DNA of 23,187 nucleotides from CAYMWF01 sp964394085 [NCBI: uncultured Gemmatimonadota bacterium] (GCA_964394085.1 CAYMWF010000075.1:1-23187); one strand, 5' to 3'. Positions 6,923-14,857 are shown, numbered from the stretch's first letter. Notes: generated by a model from the sequence alone, not told the origin. Program-made: numbers and translations.

Positions 6923-8965
6923 CTACTCGCCGTCAAACAAGTTCCCGCCGGCCATTCGTTCCGGAACCTCGACGCCCAGATAGGACATGGCGGTAACGCC
7001 GATGTCTATTATGGCCGGTTCGGCATCGATTTTCCTGTTGCAGAAGAATATCCCCTCGGTGTCGGCCATATCCGACCCCGCGTGCTCGCCGCTCCACTTC
7101 TTCTCGTTGTCGACAATGAGATCGGCCGCCATTCCGCCCATCCTCGTCTCCCAGGAGGTCTGGTAACCCCCCGTGAACGCAAGCTGGATATCGGGAGCCT
7201 TGCTCATGCTCGATCCGGAGTATACTTCGGTTTCGATATACGCTTTCTGCACGGGATGCACCCCGGTCTCGGGATCGATCAGCGCTTCGAGGCCCGAGGA
7301 TATTTCCGCAAGCAGTTTTGCATACTCCTCGCCGCCGGGCTCCACGATCCCCTTGCCTTCCCGGCCGGAAAGGTTCAGGTATACCTGGGCGGTGCCGACC
7401 GAATACGCCCTGGTCTTCGACCAGTCCACTTTCTGGAAGAAACCGCTGTCCTCGAACGCCTCGTCCGGGATATCGGCGGGATTCGTCTCCGCATGGCCTT
7501 TCAACGTCATGAACCCGTTCCTGACCAGCCAGGTATTCACGTGAAGACCGCGCCGGAAAGAGTGGAACCCGTGATCGGAGATAATCATCAGCACGTCTTC
7601 CGGATCAAGGAGAGCTACAACCTTCCCGACGATTTCATCCATCCGGTTATAGGTTCTGTCGATCGATTTTCCGTAACTTTCGGCTTCGGCGGCGTTATAG
7701 CCGGGATGAGCCTCGTCCATGTATCGATAGAACATGTGGGATACCCTGTCGGTAATCGTGAAGACGGATATGAACAGGTCTTCCTTGCCGGCAGCCAGCC
7801 TGTTCAGGGTCATCTCCTCCCTGATTTTCATTATTCCGAATGAATCATCGAGGAATACCGATTCGGGCAGACGACCGGAATTCAACCCCGATGTATCGTG
7901 CACCCAGCCCACATTCTTGAAGCAGCCGAATTCAGAGGCAAGACCGGCCGCGAATTTCTGAGGATAGGAGAACGGAATATACTGTTCAGCCGGATGCATG
8001 CTGATCGGCGTCAGGTAGATGCTCAACCCGGGATCGATCCCGAGGACATGGAACCTGGCGATTCCGGCGACGGTATATTTCGAGGTAACGGGGAACTCGA
8101 GCTCGAAAAAGTCGCTGAATTCGCCGGCGGGAACCTCCTCGGATCTGCCGCATGTTTTGATGGTTACGGTGCCTTTTTCCGAATTTACCTTAAAGGATAC
8201 CGGGATCTCGATCGGCTTTCTTTTCCCCTCCACCGAATAAGGCCCTTCGATACTGGATTCATACTTGGCCCCGCTCCCTTCGAGCTTGAAATATCTCGTT
8301 CCGCCCGGGGGCTTGCGCAGGGCATCCGCAGTCAGGTCGGTGGAGTAGAAATAGCAAGTGCTGTTCGTGCCCCTGATATCGGGCACTCCGAGACCTGAAA
8401 GAAGAGCGCCGCCCTTCACCTCGTCGGGCGGAAATGAATACGGAATATTCAAAGCCGTTACCGGCTTACCCGCATCCGCGACCAGCCGCCAGAAAGTCGT
8501 GCCGAACCGGAGCGACCGGGCCACGGGTCTACTTTCGAGGTTCCCCTTCTTGTCGAATTTCGGGTTGCCGACTTCCTGGAACGCAACCTTTGGGAAATAC
8601 GTCCGGGGATCCCTTGCGAGGAAATCGAAAATTCCATGCTCGCCGGGCCATGTGCAGGTGGAGAACGAGGTCCAGGATACCGGTGACTGCGGAGGATTCG
8701 ATACTTCGAGCCGTTTGAACGTTCCCGTCTCCGCAAGTTTTTTGAGGTTCGGGAGCCGTCCTTCGTCGAAGCCCCTCGTCACCATATCAGGGTCTACGCC
8801 GTCGAACCCCAGAATTACGAATTTATTGCCCGCGGCCGCTGAATATTGAATTTCTGAAAGGCTCGCTCCGCGGCCGCAGCCCTGTTCGCTTCCGTCGCCG
8901 CCGCAGCCGGCCATTATGGTGATCATGAAAAAAGTGAGAACCGTGAATGTGTATACCGTTTTCAT
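6923..8965 (-). CDS. Exported lipoprotein of the alkaline phosphatase superfamily
   Basis: The 680-residue protein has a short charged N-terminus, a hydrophobic stretch and a lipobox-like IMAG-C21, so it is probably a lipoprotein acting outside the inner membrane. The COG3379-like catalytic domain starts near residue 48: FVILGFDGVDPD (D55), then S94 in QSPVSWTS, WPGEHGIFDF, TDRVSHMFY, SDHGF and a GEHAGSDMADTEGIFF segment. Ser replaces the usual Thr at the nucleophile position. A roughly 150-residue beta-rich insertion (about 195-345) separates the N-terminal and metal-binding halves. It lacks the LGY tail found on other members of the cluster. The ATG is preceded by GGGGGA. Probably a phosphodiesterase or phosphotransferase on an envelope substrate; substrate unknown. 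Confidence 0.85.
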   Translation of the reverse strand: MKTVYTFTVLTFFMITIMAGCGGDGSEQGCGRGASLSEIQYSAAAGNKFVILGFDGVDPDMVTRGFDEGRLPNLKKLAETGTFKRLEVSNPPQSPVSWTSFSTCTWPGEHGIFDFLARDPRTYFPKVAFQEVGNPKFDKKGNLESRPVARSLRFGTTFWRLVADAGKPVTALNIPYSFPPDEVKGGALLSGLGVPDIRGTNSTCYFYSTDLTADALRKPPGGTRYFKLEGSGAKYESSIEGPYSVEGKRKPIEIPVSFKVNSEKGTVTIKTCGRSEEVPAGEFSDFFELEFPVTSKYTVAGIARFHVLGIDPGLSIYLTPISMHPAEQYIPFSYPQKFAAGLASEFGCFKNVGWVHDTSGLNSGRLPESVFLDDSFGIMKIREEMTLNRLAAGKEDLFISVFTITDRVSHMFYRYMDEAHPGYNAAEAESYGKSIDRTYNRMDEIVGKVVALLDPEDVLMIISDHGFHSFRRGLHVNTWLVRNGFMTLKGHAETNPADIPDEAFEDSGFFQKVDWSKTRAYSVGTAQVYLNLSGREGKGIVEPGGEEYAKLLAEISSGLEALIDPETGVHPVQKAYIETEVYSGSSMSKAPDIQLAFTGGYQTSWETRMGGMAADLIVDNEKKWSGEHAGSDMADTEGIFFCNRKIDAEPAIIDIGVTAMSYLGVEVPERMAGGNLFDGE

Positions 8966-9045
8966 TACCGTCCCCCAGGGTACGCGTTAAATTCAACCAC
9001 CCGTTTCGTCGCGTTTCGTTCTTTGAAGACCTCCGCAAATTCCGT

Positions 9046-9621
9046 TTATTCTATATATCCCAGCCCACGGAGGCGTTCTTCGATTTTCTGTTCGTCCTCA
9101 TCACTGTAATCGCGCTCGCCGGCCGGGTCGATGAGTTCCATATCTTCAAGCCTGGCGAGAACCAGGTCTACTGCTTCTTTTAAGGTGGAATCGGAAGGAT
9201 CGAATCGATGTTCCGGGTAATACGGCTCTTCGAATATATCCTTCACCGTTTCATACAATGCGATATCCGCCGTGACCCCCGGTGCTTCTCCCGGTTCGGT
9301 GTGGATATAAATCTCGAAGTAACCGCCCAGTTCAGCCCTGATATCGTCGCGAAGCTCGCGGAACGGCGCAGCGGAAGCCACAACCGTCACACCGCCCGTT
9401 TCCGCCACCTTTTTGCCGATATAAACCAGGCGGGCTGAATAGATCGCCCAGCTTTCCTCATCCGAGCCGAGATCGCCGCCGAACAGCTCGGCCGTTTCCT
9501 CGTCGGAAAGAATCAAAACATTCTTTCCACGGGCGGAAATCAGCTCTTTCAGGATTGCGGCCATGGCCGCCTTCCCGGCGCCCGGGATTCCCGTAATCCA
9601 TATAGTGAATCCTTGTTCCAT
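9046..9621 (-). CDS. APS-kinase-like P-loop protein, probably not an active APS kinase
   Basis: The 191-residue protein resembles adenylylsulfate kinase (CysC) in outline: GIPGAGK (11-17) as P-loop, a DE pair (40-41) where CysC has DGD, APFRELRDDIR like CysC's SPHRxxRxxxR, and EEPYYPE near the end of the fold. Key residues are missing. The Walker A Ser/Thr after the Lys is Ala (GKAA), and the RDPKGLY-KARAGE lid region that holds the substrate is reduced to about ten unrelated residues. The last 21 residues are an acidic linker plus EERLRGLGYIE, nearly the same as on the AP-superfamily enzyme encoded at 5107-6780. The ATG has AAGGAG eight bases upstream. It may be a regulatory or scaffold pseudokinase, or may use a different substrate. 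Confidence 0.82.
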   Translation of the reverse strand: MEQGFTIWITGIPGAGKAAMAAILKELISARGKNVLILSDEETAELFGGDLGSDEESWAIYSARLVYIGKKVAETGGVTVVASAAPFRELRDDIRAELGGYFEIYIHTEPGEAPGVTADIALYETVKDIFEEPYYPEHRFDPSDSTLKEAVDLVLARLEDMELIDPAGERDYSDEDEQKIEERLRGLGYIE

Positions 9622-9680
9622 TGCAGGTTCTCCTTAATCAGCGGATCCTCACGACGCAGGTTCCCGCTTCATTTACAGAA

Positions 9681-11072
9681 TCAATCGAGATCGATTACCG
9701 ACCCTTCCATATCCCCCGGCACCGGAAGGTTCATCGTGTCGAGGATTGTCGGAGTGATATCGTAAAGGGTCACTCCCTCCAGTCTCTCGTTCTTTTTTCC
9801 GCCGGGCCTGCTGATTATGAACATTCCGTTCTGAGCATGGTTGGCATCATCGGGACCGGTATCGTTTTCGAAGGTGTATATGGAGTCGTATCCGATGCTG
9901 CCGACCGATCTCCAGAACAGGTTGCCGAAGTAGATGATAAGGTCGGGGGCAACGCCTTTGACTACGGGGTAGATTTCCTCGGGTTTGAACACCCTGGTGC
10001 CCAGCGGCTTGCCTTCGTCGTCTTTCATCGATTCGAGACGGTTGATGATATCCTCTCTCGTTTCTTCATATTTCGAGGGCTCAATTACACCGTTCGGCTC
10101 CCTGTCTTTAACGTTCAGGAACAATCTGCCGTAATATCCGCCCGATGCCCATGCCGTGGTTTCTTCCCAGATTACATTGTCGTTGGAAAACTTCGTCACT
10201 TCGGTCGGCATTTCCCGGACCTTGAGCAGGCCTTCGTTTATCAACCACTGGTTGACGCATATCCCGCCCATCATCGTCTGGATTCCATGATCGGAAACCA
10301 CCATAACGGTGACATCGTCATCGAGCAGGTCGAGGACGGTTCCGATCTCCCTGTCGATGTATTCATAATATTCGAGAATCGCATTTTCATACTTATGGCC
10401 GGGTTCGTACAACCGGTGCTCTTCGTCATGATACCGCCAGAACCCGTGGTGGATCCGGTCGATGCCCATTTCGACCATCATGAAGAAATCCCAGGGTTTC
10501 TCCTGCACGAAATGACGCACGACCTTGAACCTCTTTTCGGTCATCTCGTATACCTGCTCGAGCAGGTAATCCTTGTCATCGGTTCTGAAATTCCTGATAT
10601 CGAGGATGTATTCGTCCACGACTTCCGCGATTTCTTCCTTGAGTGAATCAGGATGAGTATATTTGCTCTGTATATCGGGGGTCAGAAACGAAGACACGAG
10701 GATGCCGTTCACGGGTTTGACGGGATATGTCTGGGGGACTCCGATAACAGCGACCTTTCGTCCGGCCCGTCCGAGAAGATCCCAGACAACCGGTTCCCGC
10801 ATCTTGCGGGAGTTGGCGTAATCCATCTCATCGTATGTATGGTTCGCCCGGTTTCTGAACCCGTAGAAACCGAGTTTCCCCGGATTCTTCGAAGACATCA
10901 TCGCCATCCATGCGGGCACCGTTATCGCCGGTATCGTGCTCTCCAGATTTCCATATGCGCCGTTTTCCACCAGGCGCCTGAAATTCGGAAGCCTGTCAAG
11001 CCACTTGTCGAATACCAGTACCGGATCCGCGCAATCGAGTCCGATTACCATTACTTTTTCACGTCTTGTCAT
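9681..11072 (-). CDS. Cytoplasmic alkaline phosphatase superfamily enzyme, first gene of the cluster
   Basis: This 463-residue protein belongs to a widespread, uncharacterised NPP-like family. Recognisable blocks are VIGLDCADP (D13), T51 in AITVPAW as nucleophile, GKLGFYGFRNR, GVPQTYPVKP, GIDRIHHGFW, VSDHGIQTMMGG and FENDTGPDDANHAQNGMF. There is no signal peptide, so the enzyme is cytoplasmic, and there is no LGY tail. I chose the ATG at 11072, which has GAGG six bases upstream, because the GTG at 11075 lies too close to it. It is transcribed divergently from the radical SAM gene, and a candidate promoter lies 70-100 bases upstream. It is probably a phosphodiesterase or phosphatase acting on a nucleotide- or lipid-linked substrate; the substrate is unknown. 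Confidence 0.88.
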   Translation of the reverse strand: MTRREKVMVIGLDCADPVLVFDKWLDRLPNFRRLVENGAYGNLESTIPAITVPAWMAMMSSKNPGKLGFYGFRNRANHTYDEMDYANSRKMREPVVWDLLGRAGRKVAVIGVPQTYPVKPVNGILVSSFLTPDIQSKYTHPDSLKEEIAEVVDEYILDIRNFRTDDKDYLLEQVYEMTEKRFKVVRHFVQEKPWDFFMMVEMGIDRIHHGFWRYHDEEHRLYEPGHKYENAILEYYEYIDREIGTVLDLLDDDVTVMVVSDHGIQTMMGGICVNQWLINEGLLKVREMPTEVTKFSNDNVIWEETTAWASGGYYGRLFLNVKDREPNGVIEPSKYEETREDIINRLESMKDDEGKPLGTRVFKPEEIYPVVKGVAPDLIIYFGNLFWRSVGSIGYDSIYTFENDTGPDDANHAQNGMFIISRPGGKKNERLEGVTLYDITPTILDTMNLPVPGDMEGSVIDLD

Positions 11073-11140
11073 CACTTACCTCGAGCTTGAATGTTCCCTA
11101 CCGATTATCGAGCAGTCGCTCGGGCGGCTAAAAGTGATAG

Positions 11141-11169
11141 AATATAACCCTCTCTCATGCTATAAGCAA
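11141..11169 (-). promoter_or_regulatory. Candidate promoter of the six-gene minus-strand cluster
   Basis: On the minus strand TTGCTT (11164-11169) is followed after 17 bases by TATATT (11141-11146), a 5-of-6 match to the -10 consensus. The -35 box is weak (3 of 6). The start codon is about 70 bases downstream. A small hairpin, CGAGC/GCTCG (11109-11122), lies in the implied leader. Confidence 0.4.
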
Positions 11170-11227
11170 CATCAAATCCGAGATTTCCCCAGGTGATCGA
11201 ATACGGGTTTTCCGCCCGGTTCGACAC

Positions 11228-11285
11228 CCCCTCCGGAGGGGAGATAAGACCCTGATCCGCATTGTGTTCCGGAGCCCGGATCAGG
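11228..11285 (+). promoter_or_regulatory. Palindrome and leader hairpin upstream of the radical SAM gene
   Basis: CCCCTCCGGAGGGG (11228-11241) is a perfect 14 bp palindrome. It is followed by CCTGATCCG (11251-11259) and CGGATCAGG (11277-11285), a perfect 9 bp inverted repeat with a 17-base loop that ends seven bases before the AAGGAG (11293-11298) of the gene. Both sit in the divergent intergenic region and could be an operator and a translation-control stem. The symmetry is seen; the role is inferred. Confidence 0.4.
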
Positions 11286-11303
11286 CGATTCGAAGGAGCT
11301 CCA

Positions 11304-13052
11304 ATGATCCCGCATCCCGATCTTCTTCTGCTTCATCCACCGACGGTCTATGATTTCAGAGAGCATTCCATCCTGTACGGGCCGATCAGCGACCTGGTGC
11401 CCTCCACGCCGATCTTCGAGATGTACCCGATCGGTTTCGCCACCATTACCGGGCACCTGGCCAGGTGCGGCTACCAGGTGAGGATCATGAATATCGGCGG
11501 AAAGATGCTCAGAAATAAGAATTTCAACGTCCCGAGGGCGATAAGCAGAATCAGACCCGCCGCGTTCGGTATAGATCTTCACTGGCTGCCTCATGCGAAC
11601 GGGGCGATCGAAATCGCGCGGATGTGCAAAAGATTTCACCCCGATGTGCCAGTGATCATGGGCGGCTATTCAGCATCATACTTCGCCCGGGAGATCATGG
11701 AATACGGATGCGTGGATTACATCCTGCAGGGCGATACGACGGAAAAATCCCTCGAGCAGCTCATGGACTATATCACGGGCCGCAGAAACGGGGGAACGGA
11801 TCCGGATGAAATACCGGGGCTGGTCCGGGTAACGAAGGACGGTTCGTTCAGGAAAAATGAGCCTGCTCCTCCACCCGCCTCCCTGGATGATTACCCGGTC
11901 GATTATAACGAGATCACCCGCTCCGTCATAAGGTACATGGACCTCGAAAGCATATTGCCTTCCCGCGACTGGCTGGATTACCCCATCACGCTGACCATGT
12001 CGTGCAAGGGATGCACTGAGAACTGCGTGATCTGCGGCGGATCGAAATGGTCTCTTAAAAAGATGTACGGAAGAGAAACTCCTTCCTACCGTTCTCCGGA
12101 CGGCCTGCTGGATGACTTCGTCCGGATTTCCGAATTTTCACGAGGTCCTATCTTTCTTCTGGGCGATCTTCTCTCGTCGGGCGAGGATTACGCAGAGGAG
12201 TTCCTTGAAAAAGCAGCGGCCGAGCGTGTTCGAAACCCTGTTATCATAGAGCTTTTCAATCCTGCTCCGGATTGGTTCTTCAAAAAAGTGAACCGCGCAT
12301 TCCGGTGGTACACGACTGAAATTTCTCCTGAAACCCACGACGACGAATTACGGAAACGCGCCGGAAAAAAATACAAAAGCGCGGAGATGGAAAAGAGTAT
12401 ATCCGCGGCCCTCTCGAACGGCTGCCGGCGCTTCGATATCTTTTTCATGATCGGGATACCCGGCCAGGATGTCGAATCCTCCCTGGACACGATAGACTAC
12501 GGTTCGAAACTGCTGTCGGATTTCGGAAAAAGGATCAACCTTTTCACCTCCCCCCTCGCGCCGTTTCTCGACCCGGGCAGCATAGCCTTCGAAAATCCTG
12601 AACGCTTCGGATACAGGATAAGGTTCCGGACTCTCGAGGAATACAGGACAGCGCTACTCGCCCCGCTCTGGAAAGACACTCTCAGTTACGAATCGGAAAC
12701 TCTCTCGAGAGCCGAACTCGCGGAAGCCACGTACGATGCCGGCCTCCGGCTGAACCGGATCAAATCGGAACACGGCACCATCGACAGGCAGACAAGCGAA
12801 CGGACCGAGAAACGGATCCTGGAAGCCCGGAAAGCCATGAACAAGATTGAAAAGCTCCAGGCGACGGAGGGAGATCTCAAATCATCCGCGTCGATCCAGC
12901 GAGAAATATCCGGTTTGAGCCTCTCGACCGTCTGCGAGAAAAACGAGATGAAAATCCCCAAGATGGCTCGCAATTTCCGGATACGGTATTTCATGAAAAT
13001 GATCGGCCGGGCCGCAACGAAAAGGAACCACGGGAAAGTCGGAATTCGGTAG
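11304..13052 (+). CDS. B12-binding-domain-type radical SAM protein
   Basis: The 582-residue protein has an N-terminal Rossmann-like region (LLLLHPPTVYDF, GYQVRIMNIG, VIMGGYSASYF) as in cobalamin-binding radical SAM proteins. A radical SAM core follows with SCKGCTENCVICGG: C237-x3-C241-x2-C244 is the cluster-binding motif, with an extra C234. EISPETHDDELRKRAGK and FFMIGIPGQD are typical later core segments. The cobalamin His motif is not clear, so B12 use is uncertain; the arrangement recalls the archaeal Ta0216-like group (from memory). The ATG at 11304 has AAGGAG at 11293-11298 and is preferred over an upstream TTG at 11262. A glycosyltransferase follows after 43 bases, probably in the same operon, which hints at modification of a lipid or glycan. 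Confidence 0.87.
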   Translation: MIPHPDLLLLHPPTVYDFREHSILYGPISDLVPSTPIFEMYPIGFATITGHLARCGYQVRIMNIGGKMLRNKNFNVPRAISRIRPAAFGIDLHWLPHANGAIEIARMCKRFHPDVPVIMGGYSASYFAREIMEYGCVDYILQGDTTEKSLEQLMDYITGRRNGGTDPDEIPGLVRVTKDGSFRKNEPAPPPASLDDYPVDYNEITRSVIRYMDLESILPSRDWLDYPITLTMSCKGCTENCVICGGSKWSLKKMYGRETPSYRSPDGLLDDFVRISEFSRGPIFLLGDLLSSGEDYAEEFLEKAAAERVRNPVIIELFNPAPDWFFKKVNRAFRWYTTEISPETHDDELRKRAGKKYKSAEMEKSISAALSNGCRRFDIFFMIGIPGQDVESSLDTIDYGSKLLSDFGKRINLFTSPLAPFLDPGSIAFENPERFGYRIRFRTLEEYRTALLAPLWKDTLSYESETLSRAELAEATYDAGLRLNRIKSEHGTIDRQTSERTEKRILEARKAMNKIEKLQATEGDLKSSASIQREISGLSLSTVCEKNEMKIPKMARNFRIRYFMKMIGRAATKRNHGKVGIR

Positions 13053-13095
13053 GAGCGATCCATAAAGATTTTTTTCTGACGAACAGACCGAAACG

Positions 13096-14058
13096 ATGAC
13101 TAAACTGGTTATTCAAATCCCCTGTTATAATGAAGAAGATACAATCCGCGCGGCTCTGGACGATCTACCGAGATCGATTGAAGGTATCGATACAATCGCT
13201 CTGCAGATCATTGATGACGGATGCGAGGACAGGACCGTGGAAATCGCCCGTGAGCGGGGGGATGTGACGGTCCTGCCGCTGGGAATGCACCGCGGGCTGG
13301 GCCGGGCGTTCCATGCCGGGCTCGAAAAAGCCCTCCGGTCGAATGCCGACATCATCGTCAACACCGATGCCGATCTCCAGTACAGAGGCGATGACATCCC
13401 GAGGCTGATCCGGCCGATCCTCGAAAAAAAAGCCCACATGGTGATCGGGGACAGGGGGGTTCTTGAAGTACCTCATTTCCCTTTCTTCAAACGACTGCTT
13501 CAATACTGCGGAACGCGCGCGGTCAACCTTGTTTCAGGCACGAAATGCCTGGACGTAACGAGCGGGTTCAGAGCCTTGTCCAGGGAAGCGGCAGCGGGGC
13601 TCCACCCATCCGGCGCTTCCACCTATACGATCGAGAGCGTGGTGCAGGTCCACAGTCTCGGTCTTCCCGTCGCCCATATCCCGATCAAGACACGCCCTCC
13701 TGTGAGGAAGTCCCGTTTAATAACAAGCATCCCGGGTTATATCGCACGCTCCACCGCCGTTCTTCTCAGGACTACGGCACGTTACGCGCCTCTCAGGTTC
13801 CTCGCGCCGCCCGGGTTAGGACTGTTCGGCGCCGGGTTCCTGATCGGTGTACGTTACCTTTACTTCCACCTGCATTCAGCCCGTTCGGGCCACATCCAAT
13901 CCCTCCTCCTGGCCACACTCCTCATGAACCTGGGTTTCCTGGTCATCAGTATCGGCATCATCGCCGACCTCCTGGCGACCAACAGAAGAATTTCCGAGGA
14001 GGTCTTTCGAGCAACGAGGAAAATCCCGGTGGAAGACGAAAACGGTCTCCCCGAATGA
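13096..14058 (+). CDS. Family 2 glycosyltransferase with C-terminal membrane helices
   Basis: The 320-residue protein starts with a GT-A/GT2 domain: VIQIPCYNEEDTI near residue 4, IIDDG at 38-42 and the nucleotide-sugar metal motif D91-A-D93 in NTDADLQY. TKCLDVTSGFRALSR matches the acceptor-side region of dolichyl/undecaprenyl-phosphate mannosyl- or glucosyltransferases (DPM1/ArnC/GtrB-like). Two hydrophobic segments near 235-255 and 265-290 should anchor it in the membrane. It probably transfers a sugar from a nucleotide sugar to a polyprenyl phosphate or another membrane lipid on the cytoplasmic face. The neighbouring flippase-like gene could act on such a product. The ribosome binding site is weak. 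Confidence 0.88.
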   Translation: MTKLVIQIPCYNEEDTIRAALDDLPRSIEGIDTIALQIIDDGCEDRTVEIARERGDVTVLPLGMHRGLGRAFHAGLEKALRSNADIIVNTDADLQYRGDDIPRLIRPILEKKAHMVIGDRGVLEVPHFPFFKRLLQYCGTRAVNLVSGTKCLDVTSGFRALSREAAAGLHPSGASTYTIESVVQVHSLGLPVAHIPIKTRPPVRKSRLITSIPGYIARSTAVLLRTTARYAPLRFLAPPGLGLFGAGFLIGVRYLYFHLHSARSGHIQSLLLATLLMNLGFLVISIGIIADLLATNRRISEEVFRATRKIPVEDENGLPE

Positions 14059-14101
14059 ACCCGGATTTTTGCCGGATTCAGACAGGATTGCGGGTTTTTT
14101 T
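14058..14101 (+). terminator. Weak candidate terminator of the glycosyltransferase gene
   Basis: AACCCG (14058-14063) can pair with CGGGTT (14091-14096), which runs into seven Ts (14095-14101). The loop is 27 bases and the stem only 6 bp, so this is a poor intrinsic terminator. Confidence 0.25.
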
Positions 14102-14248
14102 CCACCCCGTTGAAATAAAACCGCAAAAAAACGCCCTGATCCCGTTTTTAAGAATTTCGGTTGTTCGGCGTAATCCTCAACAATAATTGACGTTATCGGG
14201 TTTATACCGAACACCCCCAATATCGGTACGTCTCTTGCAAAAGGTAAA

Positions 14249-14384
14249 GTCACCCTCGCGAGCCACCGAATTAGGAAAGCGGAGGCTCAGAATCGGAAAG
14301 GATCTTCCCGGCACAAAGGGAGTCTCAGGTTCGAGGCGACAGTGGTAGACGCAGGAAACGGGCTGAAAGCCCGTTTCTGCTTTT
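14249..14384 (+). ncRNA. Candidate structured RNA (three-way junction) ending in a terminator
   Basis: On the plus strand 14249-14258 pairs with 14332-14340 (nine positions, one mismatch, one bulged base) and encloses two hairpins. One is GAGCC-A-CCG (14260-14268) with CGG-A-GGCTC (14280-14288). The other is TTCCC (14305-14309) with GGGAG (14318-14322). Fourteen bases after the closing stem comes a strong intrinsic terminator. This layout is typical of a riboswitch-like domain or a small RNA. It does not match the consensus of the riboswitches I can recall (glycine, c-di-GMP, TPP, cobalamin, purine). No plus-strand gene follows within 450 bases, so a free-standing small RNA or a structured 3' UTR fits better than a riboswitch. 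No promoter is evident. Confidence 0.35.
14351..14384 (+). terminator. Intrinsic terminator
   Basis: GAAACGGGCT (14355-14364) and AGCCCGTTTC (14368-14377) form a perfect 10 bp stem with a GAA loop. It is extended by GCA/TGC across one bulged G and followed by TTTT (14381-14384). On the minus strand, where it would follow the pyrophosphohydrolase gene, no T-run is present, so plus-strand termination is preferred. Confidence 0.65.
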
Positions 14385-14400
14385 ATGGGAGGCGGAGATT

Positions 14401-14766
14401 CTATATTTCCGTATACTTCTTTGCAGAGCCCCTGGATTTATCAACCGGGTACCTAAGGTCGTTCTTTTTCATTTTTTCCGAGAAGGCTTTTGCCAGATCG
14501 ATGCCGGTCACGTTCGCCATGTCAAGACAGTAGGCTAGAATATCCGCGATTTCGTCGCTGATCTTTTTGAGATTCCCGTCGTCCAGCGGAATCCGGCGCG
14601 ACTCATCCACGTCAACCCACTGGAAAATCTCCATCAATTCGGCGGCTTCGATGGCTATCGACATCGCGAGATTCTTTGGGGAATGAAACTTATCCCAGTC
14701 TCTTTTTCGATTGAATTCCGCCACTACTTCCTTCATATCGGAAAGCGTGGATACGTTATCGTTCAT
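14401..14766 (-). CDS. MazG-like nucleotide pyrophosphohydrolase (dCTPase/RS21-C6 type)
   Basis: The 121-residue, all-helical protein fits the small MazG-like all-alpha NTP pyrophosphatase family. SIAIEAAELMEIFQW supplies the ExxE metal-binding motif and SDEIADILAYCLDMAN supplies the second E/D pair; WDKFHSPKNLAM is the typical entry segment of dCTPase/RS21-C6 proteins. The family hydrolyses (d)NTPs, often dCTP or modified nucleotides, to NMP and pyrophosphate, cleaning the pool. The ATG has AAAGGAG upstream. It is divergent from the exported sulfatase-fold gene, 91 bases away, and not part of an obvious operon. Exact substrate unknown. Confidence 0.88.
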   Translation of the reverse strand: MNDNVSTLSDMKEVVAEFNRKRDWDKFHSPKNLAMSIAIEAAELMEIFQWVDVDESRRIPLDDGNLKKISDEIADILAYCLDMANVTGIDLAKAFSEKMKKNDLRYPVDKSRGSAKKYTEI

Positions 14767-14811
14767 CTTCGTCTCCTTTTAATATAATTTCTATCAAACC
14801 AATCGAATTTA

Positions 14812-14840
14812 TTGCCGAAAAAGCACCCATGGCGTATTAT
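14812..14840 (+). promoter_or_regulatory. Candidate sigma-70 promoter of the second sulfatase-fold gene
   Basis: TTGCCG (14812-14817), a 17-base spacer and TATTAT (14835-14840) match consensus at 4 and 5 of 6 positions. The implied start of transcription is about 10 bases before the GTG at 14858, so the leader would be very short; the alternative TTG start at 14870 would leave a more usual leader. Confidence 0.45.
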
Positions 14841-14857
14841 GTCGTAAAGGTTCGAGG

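Noticed and set aside
14249-14340. Glycine riboswitch or c-di-GMP riboswitch
   Set aside because: Only scattered similarity (a CTCAGG-like string, an AAAG-CAC string); the conserved cores and stem order do not fit.
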